Origin: Faecalicatena contorta
Lineage (GTDB): Bacteria > Bacillota > Clostridia > Lachnospirales > Lachnospiraceae
DNA length: 64,000 bases
Reading direction: 5' to 3'
NCBI RefSeq assembly: GCF_021531895.1
Contig: NZ_JAFBIX010000014.1
Coordinates: 1 to 64,000 of the forward strand
Positions within the stretch are counted from its first letter, which is position 1. Every line of letters starts with the position of its first letter. The notes beneath the pieces were generated by a model. The model saw nothing but the letters and a program-made list of their open reading frames with translations, had not been told where the DNA came from and did no database searches. Below, one piece after another: positions 18,221-25,961 of the stretch. The translations under genes were made by a program, and so were the position numbers.

Positions 18221-18296
18221 ATAAGATATTCACTCCATACTCATGTCTGCTATCATTAACACAATTTACGTTTTCTCCTTATCTGGTTTCATACAT

Positions 18297-18644
18297 GTTT
18301 TATATTCAGATTACAGTGAAGTAATCACAGTGGGAGCCGGTGCTGATGCAGTAGATTTTAAACTGGTCAGTCTGTGCCAGAAAGGAGACATTGTTGTAAC
18401 GCAGGATTATGGTGTCGCGGCAATGATTCTGGGTAAAGGTGCATATGGTATCCATCAGAGCGGTAAATGGTATACAGATGAAAATATAGATCAGATGCTG
18501 ATGGAACGACATTTGACGAAGAAAGCCAGAAACTCAAAGAAAAAACATCATTTGAAAGGTCCGGCAAAGCGGACAGAGGCAGACGATAAAAGGTTTGAAG
18601 TGTCTTTGAATAAATTGATCGAGATGTATATTAAGGATAGGTAG
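18297..18644 (+). pseudogene. YaiI/YqxD-family (DUF188) gene, 3' fragment
   Basis: 115 codons beginning VLYSDYSEVITVGAGADAVD and including the conserved GDIVVTQDYGVAAM and IHQSGKWY segments of YaiI/YqxD proteins. It continues the frame broken at 10824. An upstream in-frame ATG at 18243 lies in element DNA and would give a chimera; no ribosome-binding site supports it. Confidence 0.9.
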
Positions 18645-18647
18645 TAC

Positions 18648-18691
18648 AAAAATCAGGACGTAGGTTTTCAATCCCCTACGTCCTGATTTTT
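18648..18691 (+). terminator. Terminator after yaiI fragment
   Basis: A 17-base perfect stem (18648-18664 with 18675-18691) with the arm core CAGGACGTAGG and a T7 tail: a strong bidirectional terminator. Third hairpin in the window with a GGACGTA core. Confidence 0.8.
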
Positions 18692-18879
18692 TTATTCCAA
18701 TTCTACAAACTGGAATTTGAGTCTCTGTAAAGCTGGAATTAACCCATACAATTATTTTAATTTAGAGGTTCTTACGCAATTATCCGTATTTTGTAATTTT
18801 TCAATACTGGAATGCCAGTGTAAATCAGCATTCTCCATTTTTATTAAAGCGAAAAACGTAAAATTGCGGAAGAACCAAT

Positions 18880-20340
18880 TTAGATATTCACAATTTTACT
18901 TGCCACAGTATCTCGAAAAACACTGTCATGTTCTACCAGGAGCATGGTCGGGGCAAACTCCGTTATGAGTTGTTCAATCTGCATACGTGAGTACACATCA
19001 ATAAAGTTGAGCGGTTCATCCCATACATACAAGTGTGCCTTTTCACAAAGGCTTTTCGCAATTAGGACTTTCTTCTTTTGCCCGCCAGAAAAGTCTTTAA
19101 TATCCTTTTCAAACTGTACACGCTCAAAGTCCATTTTCCTAAGAATTGCCTTGAACAAACTTTCATCAAGGTTGTTTTCTTCTGCAAACTCGGAAAGGGT
19201 TCCACATAAATACGATGTATCCTGTGGCACATAAGAAATTACAAGCCCAGAGCCAAGTGTTACTGTACCCGTATAATCTATGGACTGCCCGACTACCAAC
19301 TTTAACAGGCTACTTTTGCCACTGCCGTTCTTTCCATCAAGCACAATGCGTTCTCCCTGTCTTATTTCAAACGAAACGGGTTCACAAACTGAAATGCCAT
19401 CATAATAAACTACTACATTCGATAATGATGCAAGCAAATCTGTATGGTAATTAAGCGGTTGTATCTTGAGGGCTTCTGCGGTTTCCATATTTTTCAGCAA
19501 TGCTGATTTTTGTTCGATTGTCTGTTGTTGTCTCGCTTCTATAGATTTTGAACGCTTCATCATTTTGGCGGCTTTATGACCGACATAACCTTTATCTGCT
19601 GCCCCAATTTTGGAAGCTTCTACACGTTCAGACCATACTGCAGCGCGTTTTGCCGACTGCTGTAATCGTCTGATGTCCTTTTGCAAACGTTCGTTCTGAG
19701 CCAGTTCAAATTCTTGCTGTCGCTCAAAATTTGACATCCATGATGAAAAGTTTCCTCTTTGCACTTCGATATTCGCTCGGTTAATCGATAGAATATAGTC
19801 AACACAATCGTCAAGAAAGCGACGATCGTGAGAAACTAAGATGAATCCCTTTTTCTTTTTCAGATATGCCGCCACACTTTTTCTCGCTTTGGCATCCAAA
19901 TGGTTGGTAGGTTCATCAATCAGTAGGAAATGCCCTTCATTAAGAAAAAGAGCGGCAATCAAAACCTTTGTCTGCTCTCCGTTGGAAAGTGTTTCAAAAG
20001 GTCGCCAAAGCACATCGACATCAACATCAAGATAAGAAAGTTCTCGCATAAGTTCCCATTCTTCCGCAAGTGGGCAAATCTCCTGCAATATATCCTCTGT
20101 AATACGATTCTTATCTGAAACGGGATAAGGAAAATAATCAAACTGTACGGATGATAGGATTTTTCCACTATACTCATATTTCCCAAGCAGAAGATTCAGA
20201 AAGGTTGTTTTACCTCGTCCGTTTCTGCCCACAAAACCAAGCTTCCAATCGGTATCAACCTGGAAACTGACATTTTCAAAAACATTATCATAACTTGTCG
20301 GATATGAAAACGTAAGGTTTTCAATTTTAATCATTGACAT
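18880..20340 (-). CDS. ABC-F ribosomal protection protein, Lsa/CplR-like
   Basis: 486 residues from ATG 20340 (AAAGGAGG at 20350-20357); a longer frame to 20361 begins inside that ribosome-binding site. Two ATP-binding cassettes: Walker A GRNGRGKTTF with signature LSNGEQTKV, and GKNGSGKSSL with FSGGQKKKV, joined by a charged linker rich in RLQQSAKRAAVWSERVEASK. No membrane domain. The sequence and short C-terminus fit the Lsa/CplR branch, which displaces lincosamides, pleuromutilins and streptogramin A from the ribosome. Exact drug range cannot be read from sequence. It is preceded by a two-ORF leader. Confidence 0.88.
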   Translation of the reverse strand: MSMIKIENLTFSYPTSYDNVFENVSFQVDTDWKLGFVGRNGRGKTTFLNLLLGKYEYSGKILSSVQFDYFPYPVSDKNRITEDILQEICPLAEEWELMRELSYLDVDVDVLWRPFETLSNGEQTKVLIAALFLNEGHFLLIDEPTNHLDAKARKSVAAYLKKKKGFILVSHDRRFLDDCVDYILSINRANIEVQRGNFSSWMSNFERQQEFELAQNERLQKDIRRLQQSAKRAAVWSERVEASKIGAADKGYVGHKAAKMMKRSKSIEARQQQTIEQKSALLKNMETAEALKIQPLNYHTDLLASLSNVVVYYDGISVCEPVSFEIRQGERIVLDGKNGSGKSSLLKLVVGQSIDYTGTVTLGSGLVISYVPQDTSYLCGTLSEFAEENNLDESLFKAILRKMDFERVQFEKDIKDFSGGQKKKVLIAKSLCEKAHLYVWDEPLNFIDVYSRMQIEQLITEFAPTMLLVEHDSVFRDTVASKIVNI

Positions 20341-20378
20341 AAATATTATCCTCCTTTGCATGTCATACGATACAAAGT

Positions 20379-20425
20379 CGGTTCGGTGAATGTTTACTAC
20401 GTATAGATTTCACCAAAAGGAACCG
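20379..20425 (-). promoter_or_regulatory. Leader hairpin before ABC-F gene
   Basis: CGGTTCGGTGAA (20379-20390) pairs with TTCACC (20409-20414) and GAACCG (20420-20425), a 12-base-pair bulged stem that includes the end of the 25-codon leader ORF. Ribosomes on the leader would open it. Confidence 0.5.
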
Positions 20426-20474
20426 ACACTATACGGAGTGAATCATGTGTAACTATCTGTTCTGCACTATTCAT
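20397..20474 (-). CDS. 25-residue leader ORF upstream of ABC-F gene
   Basis: ATG 20474 has GGAGG at 20481-20485, 6 bases upstream. The peptide begins MNSAEQIVTHDS and ends PFGEIYT. The stop lies 56 bases before the ABC-F ATG, inside a stable hairpin. Antibiotic-responsive leader ORFs are established for several ABC-F genes, so a regulatory role is likely. Confidence 0.55.
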   Translation of the reverse strand: MNSAEQIVTHDSLRIVSVPFGEIYT

Positions 20475-20653
20475 AAAGCACCTCCAAAACAAAATAAGAG
20501 CCACAAGAAAGTTTATCCTTGCAGCTCGTCATAGCATAAAATAACACCACTAAGCAAAAGTGGCAACAGCACTATATTGAGTAAGATAGACATATAACTT
20601 TCTTGCAATAGACACAATAATGCCAAAGTATAGCACTACCGCATATTTTGATT

Positions 20654-20677
20654 TTATTTGCAAGAAAAGTTAATCAT
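20654..20677 (-). CDS. 7-residue leader ORF MINFSCK
   Basis: A tiny ORF right after the promoter: ATG 20677, ribosome-binding site GAGGTGG at 20682-20688, stop at 20654. It is the first translatable frame of the ABC-F transcript. The stretch between it and the 25-codon ORF (20475-20653) holds several potential stems and no other gene. Confidence 0.5.
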   Translation of the reverse strand: MINFSCK

Positions 20678-20705
20678 CTTCCCACCTCTTTCTAAATTTC
20701 AAAAT

Positions 20706-20734
20706 ATTATACCATAAATCGCAGGCAAATACAA
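20706..20734 (-). promoter_or_regulatory. ABC-F gene promoter
   Basis: On the minus strand: -35 TTGTAT (20729-20734), a 17-base spacer and -10 TATAAT (20706-20711). It lies about 370 bases upstream of the coding start, leaving room for the leader. Confidence 0.65.
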
Positions 20735-20830
20735 GTGGTTATAAAAATTTAACAAATCGCTTATAATACAATCATATAACTTTACGCATTCCTTACTGAC
20801 CGTAAAATTCCGATTTGTTTAATTCTTATT

Positions 20831-21346
20831 CTATTTCGCCAGAAAATTACTCTGTATCTCCATCGGCATATGATAAGCCTGCCCGCGTTTCATCAGGCTG
20901 TAGAGCTTGAAGCTCATGAGTTCCGGGCTGGCATTCAGGCTGCTACAGAATCCAAAATAATTCAGGTCTTCGTTCTTGGACATTTCAGCCACATCGTCGT
21001 CTTCGAGAAGAAGATCTGCAGCAAACAGATTGGCTTCATATTCTGTAGAATCCATCATATTGTAAAGCACATCATCCTTCATGGGAGCCATTTTCAGCTG
21101 TGACCGGTGCAGGATGATATGCCCCAGTTCGTGTGCAGCAACGATGCGCTGCTCTTCTTCAGAAAGGAAACTGCTGATCATGACATAGATCGTCTGGCAG
21201 CTCATGAAGCAGTAACCTTTTAATTTCTTATAATTCGATGTTTCTCCGACTACGACGTTCATGCAGTCGAGAAGTTCAAAAGGGTCTCTGGTCTTAAAGC
21301 GTTTGACCAGTTTTTCCACTTTTGCGTAGATATAACTATTTCCCAA
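20831..21346 (-). CDS. ImmA/IrrE-family metallopeptidase
   Basis: About 171 residues. Zinc motif HELGH (AAHELGHIILH, near residue 72-76) and a downstream EYEANLFAADLLL glutamate define ImmA/IrrE proteases, which cleave partner XRE repressors after DNA damage. The start is uncertain: GTG 21355 overlaps the AGGTG ribosome-binding site, while TTG 21346 has proper spacing and is used here. The gene follows the XRE regulator on the same strand by about 90 bases, the usual pairing, and diverges from the Y-family polymerase it probably controls. Confidence 0.88.
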   Translation of the reverse strand: MGNSYIYAKVEKLVKRFKTRDPFELLDCMNVVVGETSNYKKLKGYCFMSCQTIYVMISSFLSEEEQRIVAAHELGHIILHRSQLKMAPMKDDVLYNMMDSTEYEANLFAADLLLEDDDVAEMSKNEDLNYFGFCSSLNASPELMSFKLYSLMKRGQAYHMPMEIQSNFLAK

Positions 21347-21438
21347 ATAAATCACCTCAAAAGATCCGTTATCTCAAAGATGCGGAGAGTTCCCCACAAG
21401 TATAATGTACTCCAAATGCTGTACAATAAAAAGGACAC

Positions 21439-21849
21439 TTACTTTTCATTGAGATACTTTTTCGGTGTAAACTTCTTGGCACGTCTTTTGGAATCCAGAT
21501 AAAGCATCTGGATCTCATCCATGAAAGCGGTTTTATCTTCATCAGATAATTCTCCACCGGCGAACATAGCGGCTGCCTGTTCCAGAATTTGCTGTGCCTG
21601 TCTGGCTCCTCTGGATCCATATTGTTCTGTGGCTTCTGTAATAAAGGATTCCTCTTCTGTCATGAGATAAGAAACATCACATCCCAAAGTATCCGCAAGT
21701 TTCTGATAAAGTTCATGCTGTTTTGGATAACGTCCTTCTTTCTCCCATCCGCCCACTGTTCTTAAAGATACACCGACTGCCTGAGCCAGTTGGGTTTGGC
21801 TCATATCCTTTGTCTTTCTCAATGTTTTTACTTTCTCACCGAATGTCAT
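21439..21849 (-). CDS. XRE-family repressor paired with ImmA
   Basis: 136 residues. An N-terminal helix-turn-helix at about residues 5-60 (KTLRKTKDMSQTQLAQAVGVSLRTVGGWEKEGRYPKQHE in pieces) is followed by an acidic linker and a helical C-terminal part. The start ATG 21849 has GAGGT upstream. It faces away from the polymerase gene across 316 bases containing five TTKCCTAWWWT repeats, the likely operators. Cleavage by the ImmA protein would relieve repression. Confidence 0.88.
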   Translation of the reverse strand: MTFGEKVKTLRKTKDMSQTQLAQAVGVSLRTVGGWEKEGRYPKQHELYQKLADTLGCDVSYLMTEEESFITEATEQYGSRGARQAQQILEQAAAMFAGGELSDEDKTAFMDEIQMLYLDSKRRAKKFTPKKYLNEK

Positions 21850-21916
21850 AACAATACCTCATTTCTAAGCTATTTCAGGTTTATTGACTTATCCCGGAGC
21901 AAAAGCAGGAAAGTAA

Positions 21917-22142
21917 TTTCCTAAAATACGCAAGTTAACTCTTGACAATGCGAAATTGATTGCCTATAATGTGAATCACAACAGATAAGCAATTACTTGC
22001 ATATAATATAAACAATATTTCCTATAATGTCAATATTAATCTCTTATAAATTGCCTATTTTAGCGGGTTTTCAGTTGTATTATTGCATCTGGAATGTGAA
22101 TAAATGACGTAGGAAGAAGCAATTAGAAGAGAAAATAGGAAA
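21917..22142 (+). promoter_or_regulatory. Divergent control region with five operator-like repeats
   Basis: Repeats of TTKCCTAWWWT occur at 21917-21927, 21960-21970, 22018-22028, 22051-22061 and, inverted, 22132-22142. A consensus promoter facing the polymerase gene has -35 TTGACA (21942-21947), 17 bases, and -10 TATAAT (21965-21970); the second repeat covers the -10 box. Repressor binding there would block transcription. This is the only content I see between the two divergent genes. Confidence 0.7.
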
Positions 22143-22165
22143 TTACGTGCAAAAGAGGTGAAAAA

Positions 22166-23437
22166 ATGGGACGTCAGAAGTCTTTTATCTGTATCGATCT
22201 GAAATCCTTCTATGCGTCCGTCGAGTGTGTAGAAAGAGGCCTTGATCCATTTAAGACAAATCTGGTCGTTGCGGATCCGACAAGATCACAGTCTACGATC
22301 TGCCTGGCTATTACTCCGGCTATGAAGAAGCTGGGGGTGAAGAACCGGTGCCGCATCCATGAGATTCCGGCAGGTATTGAATATATTACAGCCATGCCGA
22401 GAATGCAGTTGTACATTGATTATTCTGCCAGAATATACAGTATCTATCTCCGGTATGTTTCCAAAGAGGACATTCATGTATACAGTATTGATGAATGTTT
22501 TATGGATGTGACGAATTATCTGTCCCTTTATCATATGACAGGAAAGGAAATGGCGGTTGAGCTTATGGATGCGGTGATGAAAGAAACCGGTATTACTGCT
22601 ACTGCAGGGATCGGTACGAACCTGTATCTGGCAAAGGTTGCCATGGATATTGTGGCAAAACATGTGGAGGATCACATTGGTATTTTGAACGAGATATCCT
22701 ACAGACAGCAGTTATGGGATCATCGTCCGCTCAGTGATTTCTGGAGGATTGGTTCCAGAACAGAAAAGAAACTTGCCGGTTATGGAATCCATACCATGGG
22801 AGATATTGCTTATACGTCTGTTACATCTGAGGAGTGGCTCTATAAGATGTTTGGAATCGATGCAGAACTGCTGATTGATCATGCCTGGGGGCTGGAATCC
22901 TGTGATATTCATGATATCAAGAATTACCACACGGAGGAACACAGCCTGTCTAACGGGCAGGTCCTCATGCGGAATTACTCTTTTGAGGAGGCAGCGGTGG
23001 TTGTCCGGGAAATGACAGACGTTCTTGTTCTGGATCTGGTGTCTAAAGGATTGATCACTGGCTCTGTCACACTTTGGATTGCTTATGATCATCGATATGA
23101 GCGGCCTTCATCCCATGGGACCGTGCGGCTGACATCTTTGACAAACAGTTCCAGCACTATCATGGATGAAGTGGATAAACTGTATCAGAAAATTACAGAC
23201 CGTCATACAGGGATCCGGAGGATCGAGATCTGCGCCAATCGGGTCATGCCGGAAGGATATCTGCAGTATGATCTGTTTACAGATCCGGCTACAGTCGAAA
23301 AGGAAAAGAACTTACAGCAGGCTATTCTGGATGTAAAAAAGAAATATGGAAAAAATGCGATTATGCGGGGAGCTAATCTGCTTGACTGCTCTACATACAG
23401 AGAACGAAATAATCAGATTGGCGGTCATCGTGCATAA
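22166..23437 (+). CDS. Y-family DNA polymerase (UmuC/DinB type)
   Basis: 423 residues. Catalytic acidic residues lie in FICIDLKSFYASVE (Asp11) and YSIDECFMDVT (Asp109-Glu110); the little-finger region follows LWIAYDHRY. The sequence is closest in style to UvrX/YqjW-type translesion polymerases of Firmicute phages and ICEs. It copies past damaged bases. The start ATG has AGAGGTG upstream. It is followed by a YolD-like gene, a standard pair, and is controlled by the XRE/ImmA switch upstream, forming a private SOS-like response of the ICE. Confidence 0.93.
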   Translation: MGRQKSFICIDLKSFYASVECVERGLDPFKTNLVVADPTRSQSTICLAITPAMKKLGVKNRCRIHEIPAGIEYITAMPRMQLYIDYSARIYSIYLRYVSKEDIHVYSIDECFMDVTNYLSLYHMTGKEMAVELMDAVMKETGITATAGIGTNLYLAKVAMDIVAKHVEDHIGILNEISYRQQLWDHRPLSDFWRIGSRTEKKLAGYGIHTMGDIAYTSVTSEEWLYKMFGIDAELLIDHAWGLESCDIHDIKNYHTEEHSLSNGQVLMRNYSFEEAAVVVREMTDVLVLDLVSKGLITGSVTLWIAYDHRYERPSSHGTVRLTSLTNSSSTIMDEVDKLYQKITDRHTGIRRIEICANRVMPEGYLQYDLFTDPATVEKEKNLQQAILDVKKKYGKNAIMRGANLLDCSTYRERNNQIGGHRA

Positions 23438-23452
23438 GGAGGTGCATAGATC

Positions 23453-23869
23453 ATGATGGCAAGTGCGTATGCAAAATTAATTTATATGCCAAGACCGGTG
23501 TCCAACCGGCGAAAGATGGATGTGGGACACCGGGCAAAGCAGTTTGCACCGTTTGCTGCTCTTCGGGGATTTGAAGAGTCGGTCCGGAAAAAAGAGATCC
23601 TTTATGAATCCAGAAAGGATCTGTCTGAGGAAAAGAAGCAGGAACTGGACAGAAAGTTACAGTATCTTTCTACAGGTATGTGGATTCAGGCAACATATTT
23701 TGTCGAGAGTATGGAATTTCCGGGAAAAGGAAAGCTTTGTACCATTGAAGGAACTGTGGAATTCTTTGATCTGCAGATCCATCTCCGGATTGGAGATACA
23801 GAGATACCAATTTCAGATATTACAGATCTGTCTGGAAATGTGTTTGAAATATTAGAAGAACCCTGTTAA
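23453..23869 (+). CDS. YolD-like protein
   Basis: 138 residues. The motif RGHRAKQFAPFAAL-like (here DVGHRAKQFAPFAALRGFEESVRKKE) is the YolD-family signature. YolD proteins accompany Y-family polymerases and are proposed to act like UmuD accessory subunits. The gene starts 15 bases after the polymerase gene with GGAGGTG, and the first of two ATGs (23453) is used; the second (23456) is equally possible. Confidence 0.85.
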   Translation: MMASAYAKLIYMPRPVSNRRKMDVGHRAKQFAPFAALRGFEESVRKKEILYESRKDLSEEKKQELDRKLQYLSTGMWIQATYFVESMEFPGKGKLCTIEGTVEFFDLQIHLRIGDTEIPISDITDLSGNVFEILEEPC

Positions 23870-23928
23870 TTATTTTTGTGGAAGTTTCCGCAAAACCGGC
23901 GGCGAGTGGGAGCTGACAGGAAGCGGAA

Positions 23929-24057
23929 ATGAAAACAACAGATTGTCAAAGCCAGTCTGAATATGGAAATCGTGATTGCCCGCGCAGCTTTGGCGCTTAC
24001 GGAATGGACAACCATGATGCTCATAAGGCGGATTTTTATTTCCCTTGGATCCGTTGA
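23929..24057 (+). CDS. Possible 42-residue protein
   Basis: An ORF from ATG 23929 to the stop at 24055-24057, with an imperfect AGGAAG ribosome-binding site. The peptide is polar with aromatic residues near the end (ADFYFPWIR) and two cysteines. The base composition looks coding, and the region otherwise holds nothing. I do not recognise it; it may be a short conserved cargo protein or chance. Confidence 0.35.
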   Translation: MKTTDCQSQSEYGNRDCPRSFGAYGMDNHDAHKADFYFPWIR

Positions 24058-24102
24058 GTAATAAATGAAAGATCATATGTTATTGCTTAAAGGAGGAAGC
24101 CT

Positions 24103-24339
24103 ATGGGATCAGGTAATATTAAATGGCATGTACACTGCTCTGTCTGTGGAGCATTTCTGGAGAAAAGTGCACAGAGCGATTCAGAAGTGGATTGCAAAAA
24201 ATGCAGGAGTACATTGGAAATTTTGGTCAAAGATGATATTGTCTCTGTCCGTCCTCTGGTCATCCGGGATGAACAGTTGAAAGAAAGGATGTCCGTTTAT
24301 TCCAGGAAGTTTATGAATCCTTCCGGAAAGAAATCATAA
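24103..24339 (+). CDS. Small zinc-ribbon protein
   Basis: 78 residues. Two cysteine pairs, CSVC (about 12-15) and CKKC (about 31-34), form a single zinc ribbon, somewhat like the phage Mu Com protein. Strong ribosome-binding site AAAGGAGG before the ATG. Probably binds nucleic acid. It ends the DinB-YolD cluster. Confidence 0.65.
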   Translation: MGSGNIKWHVHCSVCGAFLEKSAQSDSEVDCKKCRSTLEILVKDDIVSVRPLVIRDEQLKERMSVYSRKFMNPSGKKS

Positions 24340-24454
24340 AAGTGAATAAGAATGAGATATCCGGCAGGGCGGTGAATTTGGCTGGAACCATCAAGACTGC
24401 ACCGGATATCAAGAGTTTGTCAAGGAGCTGAATCTGACTGGAATCATTAAGAGC

Positions 24455-24535
24455 CCGGCAAAACATTTGTAACTGGTTTATGGAATCATTTTCGATTCTG
24501 TACGATCAAGTGCATTTGTTTTGCCGGTTTTTTTA
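24455..24535 (+). terminator. Large terminator with extended loop
   Basis: CCGGCAAAAC (24455-24464) pairs exactly with GTTTTGCCGG (24518-24527), then TTTTTTTA. The 53-base loop has some internal pairing. Just upstream, an imperfect direct repeat (about 24373-24399 and 24430-24455, GAATYTGRCTGGAAYCATYAAGA) suggests a structured, non-coding stretch. No gene is visible from 24340 to 24848. Confidence 0.6.
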
Positions 24536-24545
24536 TTTTTTTCAA

Positions 24546-24597
24546 GATCCATGTTGTATAAGAACCCTTGAGACTTTGGATAGATAGAGGGATTTTT
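24546..24597 (+). repeat. TGTTGTATAAG-loop hairpin repeat, copy A
   Basis: About 52 bases nearly repeated at 25511-25560. ATCCA and TGGAT flank a loop starting with TGTTGTATAAG. The exact 12-mer ATGTTGTATAAG (24551-24562) recurs at 25516 and 56170. Confidence 0.55.
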
Positions 24598-24848
24598 TAT
24601 TCTGAAAACACAGGAAAAATATGAAAAACAGAATATCTGCAAAAATGAAAGGCCTCAAAAAGTTGTTTATTATGCAATGAAAAGAGAATAAGGAGGTAGA
24701 ACACATCAGAGAAAAAGGTAGCTGAGGAGTCGCGGACTCCCGTTTAAAAAAAACGGGTTGGTCCGGGACTGTTTCCGCTACCAATTTTTATATTCCAAAC
24801 AAATGCAGACTGGATCACCCGTAGCCGCAAGGCAGAAAGGTGGTCCAT

Positions 24849-25505
24849 ATGATGACATTAAAAGACTTAAAGAAGAGAGTTCCGGTTGCAGACGAGAAAA
24901 AAGTGATTTTGAGAAAAAAGGAGCTTTTGAATACAGGTGCGGAAATTGTTGTAAAAGAAATTATCGAAGATGGTGTGGAAATCAGTGTTTATGATAACGG
25001 ATATGTTTTGTATGAAGAGGGAAGACATAGAACTGTTTTTCGCTTACATGAATGTAAGGACTATGATTACAGCGCGGTAGATGGCAGAAAAGATGCTTTT
25101 GGAGCAGACTTTTTTGAAAACGAAAACTGGTACATCTTACCGCTGATGGTTGGTATGGATCGTGTAGAAGACAGCAGACGGAGAATTCTGTCAAATCATA
25201 AAGTGATTTCTATTGATATTGAGGAGAATGATTTCTTTAGTATCAAAGCCCGTTGTGTACCTGATATGACAGAAAAAGTGCTTTGGAATGAAATGATGAG
25301 AGAAATTTCAGATCTTTTGAATGAACGACAGAGATATGCAGTAATTGCATATTATTGTGAAGGTGCATCTCAGGCTGAGATTGCAAAGAATCTCGAAATC
25401 TCTCAGCAGGCAGCTAGTGGACTGATCCAGAGAGCACTTGTGATTATCCGTAACTATATGCAAGTTAATCCAAGTGATGTCAAAAGAAAAAGAAATAAAA
25501 AATAA
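24849..25505 (+). CDS. Sigma-70 region 4-like regulator
   Basis: About 218 residues. The C-terminal 60 residues (LLNERQRYAVIAYYCEGASQAEIAKNLEISQQAASGLIQRAL) form a sigma region 4-type helix-turn-helix. The N-terminal part is charged, with no region 2 visible, so it is not a complete sigma factor; similar proteins occur in Tn1549-like ICEs. Start: AAAGGTGG at 24836-24843 favours ATG 24849 or 24852 over an upstream GTG. It is flanked by two copies of a 50-base repeat, perhaps its binding sites. Confidence 0.75.
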   Translation: MMTLKDLKKRVPVADEKKVILRKKELLNTGAEIVVKEIIEDGVEISVYDNGYVLYEEGRHRTVFRLHECKDYDYSAVDGRKDAFGADFFENENWYILPLMVGMDRVEDSRRRILSNHKVISIDIEENDFFSIKARCVPDMTEKVLWNEMMREISDLLNERQRYAVIAYYCEGASQAEIAKNLEISQQAASGLIQRALVIIRNYMQVNPSDVKRKRNKK

Positions 25506-25510
25506 TTTTC

Positions 25511-25560
25511 AATCCATGTTGTATAAGAGGCTCTGAATCTTTGGATAGGTATAAGGATTT
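25511..25560 (+). repeat. TGTTGTATAAG-loop hairpin repeat, copy B
   Basis: About 80% identical by eye to copy A at 24546, with the same ATCCA...TGGAT stem and the exact 12-mer at 25516-25527. Copies A and B flank the sigma-like regulator gene. Confidence 0.55.
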
Positions 25561-25566
25561 ATTTCC

Positions 25567-25701
25567 GACGTACCTTGAAAACTTCATAGCCTGCCCAGAA
25601 TGATACCTGGCTTGAATATGCATCTTTCGCGTATCTGGCCAGAGCATACGTTTCGGAAATATGGAAACCGAAACAGGAACGGGTCTGGGAATGAAAACAG
25701 G
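25567..25701 (+). ncRNA. Duplicated non-coding element, copy 1 (upstream of adhesin)
   Basis: About 135 bases that align with 34270-34402 at roughly 70% identity by eye. Shared blocks include ACCTTGA, AGCCTG, GATACC, TTGAATRTGCAT, ACGT..CGGAAA, ACAGGAACGG and GGAATGAAAACAGG. There is no ORF in common. Conservation in blocks suggests a structured RNA or leader. The rest of the gap to 25961 holds a GTGGCGGTGTT/AATACCGCCACA hairpin (about 25769-25804) and no gene. Confidence 0.45.
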
Positions 25702-25961
25702 AAAATGCTCAAAATAGAATATTTATTTGTCTGAATCCAAATCGGAGGATGACAGTAGAAACCATGTGGCGGTGTTTACAGAGATTCGTGAATACCGCCA
25801 CATCTTTGTGCTGTTATCTCAGAAATCACGAGATTTGCGTGAGTGCTGACTGTCCCAAATAGTACAAATCTGAAACGAGAGGAGGATGTGAGGAAAATGA
25901 AGTGATATGAAATTTTACACTGAAACATTTCGTATACAGACAAATAAGAAAGGATGAGAAC

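Noticed and set aside
18243-18296. N-terminal extension of the DUF188 3' fragment
   Set aside because: These codons lie inside element 1 and only continue the frame by chance; the family homology starts exactly at the junction.
18717-18968. 83-codon ORF next to the ABC-F gene
   Set aside because: It partly overlaps the ABC-F 3' end on the other strand, lacks a ribosome-binding site and has non-coding composition.
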